DNA from: Deltaproteobacteria bacterium ADurb.Bin207
Lineage (GTDB): Bacteria; Myxococcota_A; Polyangia; Polyangiales; Polyangiaceae
Direction: 5' to 3'
DNA length: 47,232 nt
NCBI GenBank assembly: GCA_002070115.1
Contig: MWCO01000048.1
Coordinates: forward strand, 1 to 47,232
Below the pieces are notes generated by a model. It made no database searches. It was not told where the DNA came from and saw only the letters and a list, made by a program, of their open reading frames with translations. The position numbers and the translations under genes were made by a program. The stretch's first letter is position 1. Every line of letters begins with the position of its first letter. Shown here in pieces: positions 8,482-15,812 of this stretch.

Positions 8482-8763
8482 ATGGGACGTTCGAAGATGG
8501 TCGATGATGAGACTCGTACGGGGGGTGGGGTGGCTCCTGACATGCCTTCGAGCGCGCCTGCTGCATCCGAGCCGCAGCCGCCACCATCAACCTCGCAACC
8601 GTCAGAGCGGCGAGAGCAAAATCCTGTCGAATCGGAAAGCGTACGTCCGAATCATTCCCAGCAACCAACGTCTCTGGCTCGCGCCATTCGCCCTGACCTT
8701 GCCTCGGAACGCCCCGATGCCGCACGGCCTGGTTCCACACCGAAACCTTCCTCTACGAAATAG
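8482..8763 (+). CDS. Short paralog of the leader/Tat protein, lacking both domains
   Basis: A 93-residue protein. Its first residues (MGRSKMVDDETRTGGG) match MGRSRMFDDENPTGD of the gene at 7648, and its last 30 (SLARAIRPDLASERPDAA) match SPTRGIQPDLPPERPDAA. The leader-like domain and the Tat signal between them are absent. The DNA similarity starts about 35 bp before each ATG (GCAGCCTTTGC at 7613 and 8447) and includes the same GCGAGG ribosome site. This supports tandem duplication followed by an internal deletion. The stop is eight bases before the radical SAM start, suggesting translational coupling. With no export signal it would be cytoplasmic, perhaps a substrate or decoy. Confidence 0.65.
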   Translation: MGRSKMVDDETRTGGGVAPDMPSSAPAASEPQPPPSTSQPSERREQNPVESESVRPNHSQQPTSLARAIRPDLASERPDAARPGSTPKPSSTK

Positions 8764-8771
8764 GCTTTCCC

Positions 8772-10247
8772 GTGCCCGATATCACCATCCTCAATCTCAA
8801 CATGCTTTTCGTCCGATACTTCGATCGTATCGAACGCGAGCGTCATCTCCCCCTCGGTACGCTATACGTCACCGCCGCGCTCGAGGCTGCTGGCTTTGAG
8901 GTACAACACCTCGACTACCAGATGCACGATGCGCAGGACCCATTTTCCAGCAAGGAAATCCTTGCTTTCGTAGGGGAGCCCGCGCCGGTGGTTGGCTTTT
9001 CCTGCATGGCCAACCTGTTGCCTTTCACCCTGCTCGCGATGAAAGAATTCAAACAGGCCTGGCCCGACCGAACCCTCATTCTCGCCGGCGTCGGTCCCAA
9101 ATCCGTCGAGCAAGCCATCCTCGAGCGTTTCCCCTGGGTCGATCTTATCGTGCGAGGAGAAGCGGAACGCAGCGCGCCGCTGCTTGTTGCCGCACTCAAA
9201 GAAAAAAAAGACCTTTCGACCGTTCCCGGCATCAGCTACCGGCACGAAGGAAGGATCGTTCACAACGAAAAACCCGAGCGCATCACCGACCTCGATTCGC
9301 TGCATCCTCCCGCCTATCACCACGTCAATTTGCGCAAATATACCGGCTTCGGGATGATCACCTCCCGAGGATGCCCCTATCCCTGCACCTTCTGCTCGGT
9401 CGCTCCCATCTGGGACCTGCGCTCCAGCTTCCGATCCCCTGAGTCGATCGTCGAGGAAATCAAACGACTTCACGAAGAAGGAGGCGCCGATCTCATTCTA
9501 TTCCAAGACGAGTTTTTCGTGTCGGGAAGAGAACGCGTCCTACGTTTTTGCAACGCCCTGGCTCGTTCGGGCCTTGATATCAAGTGGAAAGCTTTCGGCC
9601 GCGTCAACCTGACCGACGAAGACATGATGCACGCGATGGAGCAAACCGGCTGCGTGGAAATCCGCTTCGGCATCGAGTCCGGCTCCGATCGCATCCTAGA
9701 ACTGACGCGCAAAGGCTTTACGACCAAGCAGGCCGTGGAAGTCGTCAGCCAGGCTTGCACGATTTTCCGAAGGGTCGATGCTTTTTACGTTTGGGGCTAT
9801 CCCTTTGAAACCATGGATGATTTTTATCAGTCGGTCTTCCAGATGGTCTCTTTTCGCATGCTGGGAGCCCGCATCCTGCCTTCGCTTTTATGCCTGTTGC
9901 CGCAAACGGAAATCTATCGTCGGCACGTGGACCCTGCGAAGCTAGAATTCGCGCCGGATCTATTGCCCGAATACATGGTGACGGGCCATGAGGTGAGCCG
10001 GCATGCGCATATCGAGATTCGTTCCGAGCATGGCGCGGTTTTCGACTTCATCCGTTCTCATCCCGACATCTTCCCTGGATTTTTCCACCTGGAATTGGAA
10101 CGCAACATTCGTCCAAAGCTGCGGATACTGCAGGAATTCGGCTTCTATCCCGCATCAGCGGAGGAGCTGGCGGAGATGGAATCGTGCGGCGCTCACTCTC
10201 CCAAACTCAATGAGGGGCAACGACAACTCGCCACTCGTGCCACCTGA
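8772..10247 (+). CDS. B12-binding-domain radical SAM enzyme
   Basis: A 491-residue protein. Residues about 1-150 have a Rossmann-like cobalamin-binding layout (HLPLGTLYVTAALEAAGFEV, VVGFSCMANLLPF, LAGVGPKSV, VRGEAE). The radical SAM core follows with the cluster motif CPYPCTFC (Cys201, Cys205, Cys208) after MITSRG, then LILFQDEFFVSGRERV, VNLTDEDMM and RFGIESGSDRIL. Such enzymes often methylate or rearrange carbon centres in natural products, and the substrate here is unknown. The start is GTG at 8772, eight bases after the small paralog's stop, so expression is probably coupled to it. That makes the two small proteins the first candidates for its substrate. It is followed after 55 bp by purM, which may share the transcript. 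Confidence 0.85.
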   Translation: MPDITILNLNMLFVRYFDRIERERHLPLGTLYVTAALEAAGFEVQHLDYQMHDAQDPFSSKEILAFVGEPAPVVGFSCMANLLPFTLLAMKEFKQAWPDRTLILAGVGPKSVEQAILERFPWVDLIVRGEAERSAPLLVAALKEKKDLSTVPGISYRHEGRIVHNEKPERITDLDSLHPPAYHHVNLRKYTGFGMITSRGCPYPCTFCSVAPIWDLRSSFRSPESIVEEIKRLHEEGGADLILFQDEFFVSGRERVLRFCNALARSGLDIKWKAFGRVNLTDEDMMHAMEQTGCVEIRFGIESGSDRILELTRKGFTTKQAVEVVSQACTIFRRVDAFYVWGYPFETMDDFYQSVFQMVSFRMLGARILPSLLCLLPQTEIYRRHVDPAKLEFAPDLLPEYMVTGHEVSRHAHIEIRSEHGAVFDFIRSHPDIFPGFFHLELERNIRPKLRILQEFGFYPASAEELAEMESCGAHSPKLNEGQRQLATRAT

Positions 10248-10302
10248 CGCGCCTGGTGATCGAAGGGCTGACATCCGCGGCAGAAGCGGCTAGGAGCGGG
10301 AC

Positions 10303-11346
10303 ATGCCTATCTCCTACAAGGATGCGGGAGTCGATATCGACGCCGGGGATCGATTGGTGGAACGCATCAAGCCGATGGCGCAATCGGTTCGCGTACCCGA
10401 AGTGCTGGATGGCATCGGCGGTTTCGCCGGGCTTTGTTCCATCCCCGCTGGCTACAAAAACCCGGTTTTGGTCAGCGGCACCGATGGCGTGGGAACCAAA
10501 CTCGAGGTCGCAATTCGGCTTGGCATCCACGACACCATCGGCATCGATCTCGTGGCGATGTGCGTTAACGATATCGCCACGGTGGGAGCGCGTCCCCTTT
10601 TCTTTCTGGACTACTTCGCTTGCGGGCAGTTGGATGTCGATGTGGGGGAAGCCGTGATCCGCGGCATCGTGGAAGGCTGTCGCCAAGCGGGCTGCGCGCT
10701 GCTCGGAGGAGAAACCGCGGAAATGCCCGGGATGTATGCTCCGGGCGTCTACGACCTGGCCGGATTCGCCGTCGGAGTCGTGGAGCGCGACAACATCATG
10801 GATGGTCGAAGCATGCAGGCGGGCGATGCCGTGATCGGTGTGGCGTCATCGGGCATTCATTCCAATGGGTTATCGCTCGCCCGGCGCCTCGTAGAACGTG
10901 CCCTGGATGGTGATTATCATAGAAAAATCAATGAGTTAGATGCTTCCCTCGGAAGCGTGTTGCTGACGCCGACCAGGATTTACGCAAAGAGCATCCTCGC
11001 GTTGGCGAGCGCATTGGGATCGTCGTTGCGCGGGGTCTGTCATGTGACGGGAGGGGGGATTGTGGGCAATCTTCCGCGGATTATCCCGGAAGGGTTGGGA
11101 GCGCAACTCGATGCGGGCGCGTATGAGCGTCCTGCGCTTTTCCGTTGGCTTGCCGAGGTGGGGCCGGTGAATGAGTCGGAGATGTATCGAACGTTCAACA
11201 TGGGGGTGGGGTTATGCGTGGTGGTGTCGTCGGATAGGGAAAAAGAGGCGCTTGGCGTGCTTCGGGGCGAGGGAGAGACAGCGTTTTCTTTTGGTCGAAT
11301 CGTTCCAAGGCATGGGGCGGAGTCGGCCCGGGTTTGTATTCGGTGA
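10303..11346 (+). CDS. purM: Phosphoribosylformylglycinamidine cyclo-ligase
   Basis: A 347-residue AIR synthetase that closes the imidazole ring in purine biosynthesis (FGAM + ATP to AIR). It is recognised by the N-terminal SYKDAGVDIDAGDRLVERIK, the ATP/metal loop VSGTDGVGTKLEVAI, DLVAMCVNDIATVGA, the LGGETAEMPGMY segment and HVTGGGIVGNLPRI. The length is normal for PurM. The ATG at 10303 has GGAG about eight bases upstream. The purN gene follows three bases after the stop, so the two are certainly co-translated. The downstream FAD and protease genes continue the same run. Confidence 0.95.
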   Translation: MPISYKDAGVDIDAGDRLVERIKPMAQSVRVPEVLDGIGGFAGLCSIPAGYKNPVLVSGTDGVGTKLEVAIRLGIHDTIGIDLVAMCVNDIATVGARPLFFLDYFACGQLDVDVGEAVIRGIVEGCRQAGCALLGGETAEMPGMYAPGVYDLAGFAVGVVERDNIMDGRSMQAGDAVIGVASSGIHSNGLSLARRLVERALDGDYHRKINELDASLGSVLLTPTRIYAKSILALASALGSSLRGVCHVTGGGIVGNLPRIIPEGLGAQLDAGAYERPALFRWLAEVGPVNESEMYRTFNMGVGLCVVVSSDREKEALGVLRGEGETAFSFGRIVPRHGAESARVCIR

Positions 11347-11349
11347 GTC

Positions 11350-12015
11350 ATGGAACCTCTTCGTCTCGGCGTGCTCGTTTCTGGTTCCGGTTCGAATCTT
11401 CAAGCGATCCTCGATGCGATCCGCAAAAAACGCCTCGATGCCACCGTCTGTTTGGTGGTGTCCAACCAGCCGAAAGCGCTGGCGATCGAGCGAGCGCGAC
11501 GAGCGGGCGTGGCGACCGCGATTGTGAATCACAAGGATTATGATTCGCGAGAAGCTTTTGATCGCGCGCTGGTGACGAAGATGCGCGAGGCGAAGGTGCA
11601 GTGGGTGGTCCTGGCGGGATTCATGCGACTTTTGACGCCGACCTTTCTCGAAGCGTTTCCGCATCGGGTGCTCAACATTCATCCCGCGTTGTTGCCGTCG
11701 TTTCCGGGGATCAATGCACAACAGCAGGCGCTCGATTATGGGGTTCGGGTGTCGGGATGCACCGTCCACCTGGTGGATTCCGGGACGGATACGGGACCCA
11801 TCCTTGCGCAATCGGTCGTCGATGTGCGTGCTGACGACACGGTCGATACGCTTTCGGCCCGAATCCTGGCTCGGGAGCACGTTCTTTTTCCGAAAGTCTT
11901 GCAGTGGATTGCGCAAGGGCGAGTCCATATCATGGCATCGAACGGTTCGTCGGGACGTGTTTTGGTGCAACTCGATGGGGTTCGCGCGAGCGTTGGCGTA
12001 GCGGGGGCACGGTGA
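11350..12015 (+). CDS. purN: Phosphoribosylglycinamide formyltransferase
   Basis: A 221-residue GAR transformylase that uses 10-formyl-THF to formylate GAR in purine biosynthesis. It has the phosphate loop VLVSGSGSNLQAI, the active-site NIHPALLPSFPGINA (Asn, His), and the conserved Asp in VDSGTDTGPILAQ. The C-terminus after about residue 195 is a short extra tail (SSGRVLVQLDGVRASVG) not needed for the fold. The start is three bases after purM, and the end overlaps the next gene's GTG in a GTGA junction. Confidence 0.95.
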   Translation: MEPLRLGVLVSGSGSNLQAILDAIRKKRLDATVCLVVSNQPKALAIERARRAGVATAIVNHKDYDSREAFDRALVTKMREAKVQWVVLAGFMRLLTPTFLEAFPHRVLNIHPALLPSFPGINAQQQALDYGVRVSGCTVHLVDSGTDTGPILAQSVVDVRADDTVDTLSARILAREHVLFPKVLQWIAQGRVHIMASNGSSGRVLVQLDGVRASVGVAGAR

Positions 12016-13580
12016 GCGAAAAGCATTACGATGTGATCATCATCGGGCGCTCTTTGGGCGCGATGGCGTTGGCGGCGCTGCTGGCGCGACGCGACTTCAG
12101 CGTCATGGTGATTGGACAAGGCGCGAGACCCGCGGATTATGTATTTCGCGACCGGGTGTTGCGCCGACGTTGCTTCATGCCGTTGGCTGCCACATCTCCC
12201 GCGTTCAAGCGGATACTGTCCGAATTGGCGCAATCGCAAGTGTTTCGGCGGCGTCTCGTGGCTTTGGATCCGATGCTTTCGGTGATGCTGCCGGACCGTC
12301 GTTTCGAGTTGCCGCCCGATCTCGAATGGCTTCAGCGAGAGATCGATCGGGAGTTTCCGGAGGTGCGACGGGTCATCGATGATTTGTACCATGATTTGAC
12401 ACGGATCAACGGGGAGGCGGATACCGCGTTCGAAAAGGATGTTTGCTGGCCTCCGGAGACGTTTTGGGAGAGGCGTGAAACCAACGCCGCGGCTTCTTCG
12501 TTGCCGTTCGTGCGAGAAGACGCTCATGCGCTACTTGGCGGATTCCCGGCCAATCATCCCTATGTGGATATCGTGGTCCAATCCGCGCAGATCGCTTCGA
12601 ATCTCATGGCGGGTAGCCGTCCCTTGCCCTCGTTTGCCGTCGGAAGATTGCACGGCGCCTGGTCTCGCGGTCCTTTTGGGCTCGCCGCGGGGGAAGACGA
12701 TATGATTTCGTTTTTCCAGCAACGGGTGACCGCGTTGGGAGGGCAGGTGCTGCTTTCCGATCGTGTGGTGAGCATCAATCCCAATGGCAAGGACAGTCAC
12801 GCGTTGGTTCTCGATGGGGGAACGGCGGTGTTGGGGGCAACGTTCGTGGTAACCGATGGCACGGGCGAAAGTCTTGCGCATCTGGCGCAAGGAAAGGGAA
12901 TCCTGCGAAAAGCTCAGCGAGATTGGCCGATGGTTTCCGAGCGTACGGGCCGATTCACCGTATCGCTTCTGGTGCGACGGGAAGGCTTGCCCGATGCCTT
13001 AGGTGCTGAATCGCTCGTATTTCCCCGGATGCCGGGGGCTCCGCCGGACCCTCAATTGCCGGTCGTTCATCTGCAGCGTTGCGACAGGATGGCCGAGCAG
13101 CCGATGCCCGACGACGATGGGACGGTATTGCTCGTGGCGGAGGTCCTGCTTCCGATGCCGGGCGTTCTTGCAGTGAGCGAAACGCGTGCGGTCATCGTAT
13201 CCATTCTTGAAAACCATCTTCCCTTTTTGACGCCCCACTTGCTCATCGTGGATTCCACGCACGATGGTCTGCCGGTTTGGGTCTATGACAATGGCAAGCG
13301 GACGACCGTAGATCGAATCGAAGCGCGGGGGACCGCGCGGGTAGCAGAACCCATGTCACCCGTTCTTTCCGTGGAGCCCCTTGGTTACCTGGGGCTTGCG
13401 GGCGAGCCCCTGCGTGGTCCGCTTGCGCGAAGCTTTCTGACGGGCCCTTCCGTGCTTCCCCCCCTGGGTCAGGAGGGGGAATTGTTGGCGGCCTGGGGTG
13501 TTGCCAAAATCATTACGGGCTCGGACAATCGTCGTGTGCGCATGCGCCGTGACATGTGGAGCCGCATCGAATTCGGATGA
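12012..13580 (+). CDS. FAD/NAD(P)-dependent oxidoreductase-like protein
   Basis: A 522-residue protein beginning with a Rossmann FAD-binding fold (YDVIIIGRSLGAMALAALLARRDF; Gly-rich loop GRSLGA instead of GxGxxG). Later pieces fit phytoene-desaturase/amine-oxidase-like flavoproteins: QQRVTALGGQVLLSDRVVSI (substrate-domain crossover), GTAVLGATFVVTDGTGESL, and a C-terminal SVEPLGYLGLAGEPLRGP. The GTG at 12012 overlaps the purN stop by four bases, so it is translated from the same message even though no link to purine synthesis is known. The substrate cannot be assigned. An ORF extension upstream into purN is not needed. Confidence 0.6.
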   Translation: MSEKHYDVIIIGRSLGAMALAALLARRDFSVMVIGQGARPADYVFRDRVLRRRCFMPLAATSPAFKRILSELAQSQVFRRRLVALDPMLSVMLPDRRFELPPDLEWLQREIDREFPEVRRVIDDLYHDLTRINGEADTAFEKDVCWPPETFWERRETNAAASSLPFVREDAHALLGGFPANHPYVDIVVQSAQIASNLMAGSRPLPSFAVGRLHGAWSRGPFGLAAGEDDMISFFQQRVTALGGQVLLSDRVVSINPNGKDSHALVLDGGTAVLGATFVVTDGTGESLAHLAQGKGILRKAQRDWPMVSERTGRFTVSLLVRREGLPDALGAESLVFPRMPGAPPDPQLPVVHLQRCDRMAEQPMPDDDGTVLLVAEVLLPMPGVLAVSETRAVIVSILENHLPFLTPHLLIVDSTHDGLPVWVYDNGKRTTVDRIEARGTARVAEPMSPVLSVEPLGYLGLAGEPLRGPLARSFLTGPSVLPPLGQEGELLAAWGVAKIITGSDNRRVRMRRDMWSRIEFG

Positions 13581-13614
13581 GCATGAAACCCATTTTCCCC
13601 CTGCATTCCCTGTC

Positions 13615-14673
13615 ATGAGTCAACTGGCTCTGCAATTTCGTCTAGCCGGCATTCCCGTGCGCGTGGAGCCTGGATTTTGGTTGATCGCCCTTCTGCTCGG
13701 CATGTCCGGCAGCGCGAAAACCATTGTGCTTTGGATGGCCGTGGTGTTCCTCAGCGTTCTCATTCATGAATTGGGGCATGCCTTGATGGCGCGGGCTTTT
13801 GGCGCATCGCCCGAGGTGACCTTGTACATGATGGGAGGGCTAACACGCAGTGTGTATCCTTCCGGCCATATCCACTCACGTTTTCGTTCCGCGCTGGTAA
13901 CCCTTGCGGGGCCGTTCGCGGGCTTTGTCCTGGCCGGCCTCACGTTCGTCTTGTTGCTCCTGGTTCAACCCCGAGAAGGGACGCCGGCGCTTACGGTGGG
14001 CCTGATGTTGCTGTGGATCAACCTGGGGTGGGGAATGGTCAACCTGCTTCCGGTGCTCCCGCTCGACGGCGGCAATTTGCTTCGTGAGGTATTATCCGGT
14101 CCAGGTCCGGAAGTGGGATGGGTTCGAGCCCTTTGGGTGTCGGTCATCGTGGGGCCGCTGGTGGCGCTGGCCAGTTGGAAAGCCGACATGACGTGGGCGG
14201 CGGTTCTTTTTGCGTTTTTTAGCTATTCTGCCGGAAAGCAATTGGTGCAACTATCCGGAATTCGTAAGGATTTCGGTCGGGGATTGGATGCGCGCCTGGA
14301 GCAAGCGCAGCAGGCTCTCGTCGAAGGGCAATTCGAAAAAGCGCTTTCGCTGGCTTCCGAGGTGGCCGAGCAGGCGCGAACGAAAGAGTTACGGGAGCAC
14401 GCGATTCACCTGGCGGTCATGGCGCAGTTGGAGTTGGGGGAGGCTCAACAAGCGCTTGATAGGCTCGAACGCTTGTCGCCGGACCGGGCCGATCCGTTCT
14501 TGTACGGGTTGTGCCTTCTGTCTGTGGATCGTCCGCAAGAGGCGGTTGCCTCGTTGCAACGAGCGGTTGAAACCAAGGCGCATCCGAAAGCGAAGCATGT
14601 TTTGGTGGAAGCCTTGCAACGAGCGGGAGAGCAGGCGGCTGCCGATGAGTTGCGTAAACAATTGGAAATATGA
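13615..14673 (+). CDS. Site-2-protease-family (M50) membrane protease with TPR-like tail
   Basis: A 352-residue protein. The zinc motif HELGH (residues 51-55) sits in the first half of a multi-pass membrane region, and the second catalytic motif LLPVLPLDGG (Asp151) follows, as in SpoIVFB-type M50 proteases. Between them are TLAGPFAGFVLAGLTFVLLL and other hydrophobic helices. After about residue 215 the protein becomes soluble and helical, with repeated 34-residue TPR-like units (LEQAQQALVEGQFEKALSLA; LGEAQQALDRLERL; LLSVDRPQEAVASLQRAVE). The ATG at 13615 is used. A longer in-frame extension would overlap the FAD gene and lacks signal logic. It likely cleaves a membrane-bound regulator; the partner is unknown. 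Confidence 0.82.
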   Translation: MSQLALQFRLAGIPVRVEPGFWLIALLLGMSGSAKTIVLWMAVVFLSVLIHELGHALMARAFGASPEVTLYMMGGLTRSVYPSGHIHSRFRSALVTLAGPFAGFVLAGLTFVLLLLVQPREGTPALTVGLMLLWINLGWGMVNLLPVLPLDGGNLLREVLSGPGPEVGWVRALWVSVIVGPLVALASWKADMTWAAVLFAFFSYSAGKQLVQLSGIRKDFGRGLDARLEQAQQALVEGQFEKALSLASEVAEQARTKELREHAIHLAVMAQLELGEAQQALDRLERLSPDRADPFLYGLCLLSVDRPQEAVASLQRAVETKAHPKAKHVLVEALQRAGEQAAADELRKQLEI

Positions 14674-14679
14674 ATGTTC

Positions 14680-14702
14680 TAACTATATGAAATTATTATA
14701 AA
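14680..14702 (+). repeat. AT-rich intergenic motif, copy C
   Basis: TAACTATATGAAATTATTAT starts seven bases after the protease stop codon and is nearly all A/T. It aligns with copies A and B over the core and the first half of the tail. Confidence 0.45.
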
Positions 14703-14717
14703 ATAATCAATAATGTC

Positions 14718-14761
14718 GGATGTTGCCAGGACCGAAGAGGGATTCTCGCGACCCAACGCCT
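14718..14761 (+). repeat. Direct repeat, left copy
   Basis: A 44-bp element starting GGATGTTGCCAGGACCG and ending TCTCGCGACCCAACGCC. It recurs at 14877-14920 with only a few differences (GTAGCC for GTTGCC, GTAGAG for GAAGAG, and CTT for the last CCT). The start-to-start distance is 159 bp. It is non-coding. Confidence 0.8.
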
Positions 14762-14844
14762 CACGTGCGGGAATGTCGCGGACGTAGGCGCGTATAGGGA
14801 GCCTGGATTGGTCAGCGCGCCATGGGGCATTCATTGGCCTGTAG

Positions 14845-14865
14845 GGGCGGGTTTCAAACCCGCCC
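14845..14865. repeat. REP-like perfect palindrome
   Basis: GGGCGGGTTT and AAACCCGCCC form a perfect 10-bp inverted repeat around a single C. A GTAG precedes it. This is the well-known type of short GC-rich palindrome scattered between genes in many bacteria. It would form a strong RNA hairpin in either direction and could terminate transcription from the protease gene. Confidence 0.75.
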
Positions 14866-14876
14866 GAACGGTAGCC

Positions 14877-14920
14877 GGATGTAGCCAGGACCGTAGAGGG
14901 ATTCTCGCGACCCAACGCTT
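14877..14920 (+). repeat. Direct repeat, right copy
   Basis: Near-identical to 14718-14761. Together with the palindrome between them the unit looks like a composite interspersed repeat, ending about 30 bp before the stop codon of the histone-like gene on the other strand. Confidence 0.8.
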
Positions 14921-14950
14921 ATTGAACGGCCATAGGGGGAGGCGCGTGGA

Positions 14951-15619
14951 TTAGCGTCTGGCGTCGCGACGCGCCTGGGCGCGTTTGCCTTGTGCTTTGA
15001 TGTGGCCGCGTACGGCTTTGCTTTGTGTTCGTTGCTGGACTTTGGTTGCCTTTTTGACGGCTTTGCCTTGGCCTTTGGGGGTGATGGTTCGTTTTTTGGT
15101 GGTTTTCGGGGCGGCAAGTTTCTTGGCGGTTATTGGGGAAGCCGCTTTCTTTTTCGGTTTTTCAAGCGATTTTATGGTGGAGGCTTTGGAGGCCGTGGCC
15201 TTGACGGCTTTTTTCGTGGTTCGTTTTTTGGTGGTTTTTTTCGCGGCAACGGACTTTTTTGCCGCCTTTTTGGGAGCGGCCTTTTTCACTGTCTTTTTGG
15301 CGGAGGCGGCTTTCTTTGGTTTATTTTTTCGCGCTTCGAGCAGAGCGCTTCTTGCCTCGAGGCGTTCCAGCAATTCGCCGAAAATCTCGGCTTTGCGTTG
15401 GGCATGGGGATCGGAATCGCTACTTGCGGCGGCCCGAGCCTTTCGCCGCTGGGGACGTGACAACTGCTCGTATTTTTCTTGTGCCGTCCGCACCCGGTCG
15501 ATCTTTTTCTTCAATGCAGCCGGGGAATAGCTTGGGATGGATGTGGGACGAACCGACTTGAACAGTTGAATTTCGCGTTTCGTACACAACTGCCGTACTT
15601 CGCTTAGCTTGGTAGCCAC
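14951..15619 (-). CDS. Histone H1-like lysine/alanine-rich DNA-binding protein
   Basis: A 222-residue very basic protein. The first 90 residues form a compact helical domain (LSEVRQLCTKREIQLFKSVR, YSPAALKKKIDRVRTAQEKY, QRKAEIFGELLERLEARSALL). From about residue 98 it becomes a repetitive Lys/Ala/Thr/Pro tail (PKKAASAKKTVKKAAPKKAA and similar) like eukaryotic H1 and bacterial HU extensions. It likely binds and compacts DNA non-specifically in the nucleoid. The GTG start at 15617-15619 has AAGGAG about eight bases upstream. The Lys tail is coded by repeated AAG/GCC-type codons, which makes the plus strand look open in other frames. Confidence 0.78.
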   Translation of the reverse strand: MATKLSEVRQLCTKREIQLFKSVRPTSIPSYSPAALKKKIDRVRTAQEKYEQLSRPQRRKARAAASSDSDPHAQRKAEIFGELLERLEARSALLEARKNKPKKAASAKKTVKKAAPKKAAKKSVAAKKTTKKRTTKKAVKATASKASTIKSLEKPKKKAASPITAKKLAAPKTTKKRTITPKGQGKAVKKATKVQQRTQSKAVRGHIKAQGKRAQARRDARR

Positions 15620-15812
15620 CAGGGAACTCCTTTCGAGAGGCGAATTCCTTATCGCTAGGCTCTTGGGTCTTGCAAAGGCACATGAAACACGATCTTTGCG
15701 TTTCGAACAAGCAATAATCCGCGAAAAGAAGCTAAATTGACGAAATCATCGTGGGAAGAGGCAAGGAGTTGCCTTGAATTTTTGGGGGGTGACACGGGGC
15801 TCGGGGATGGAT

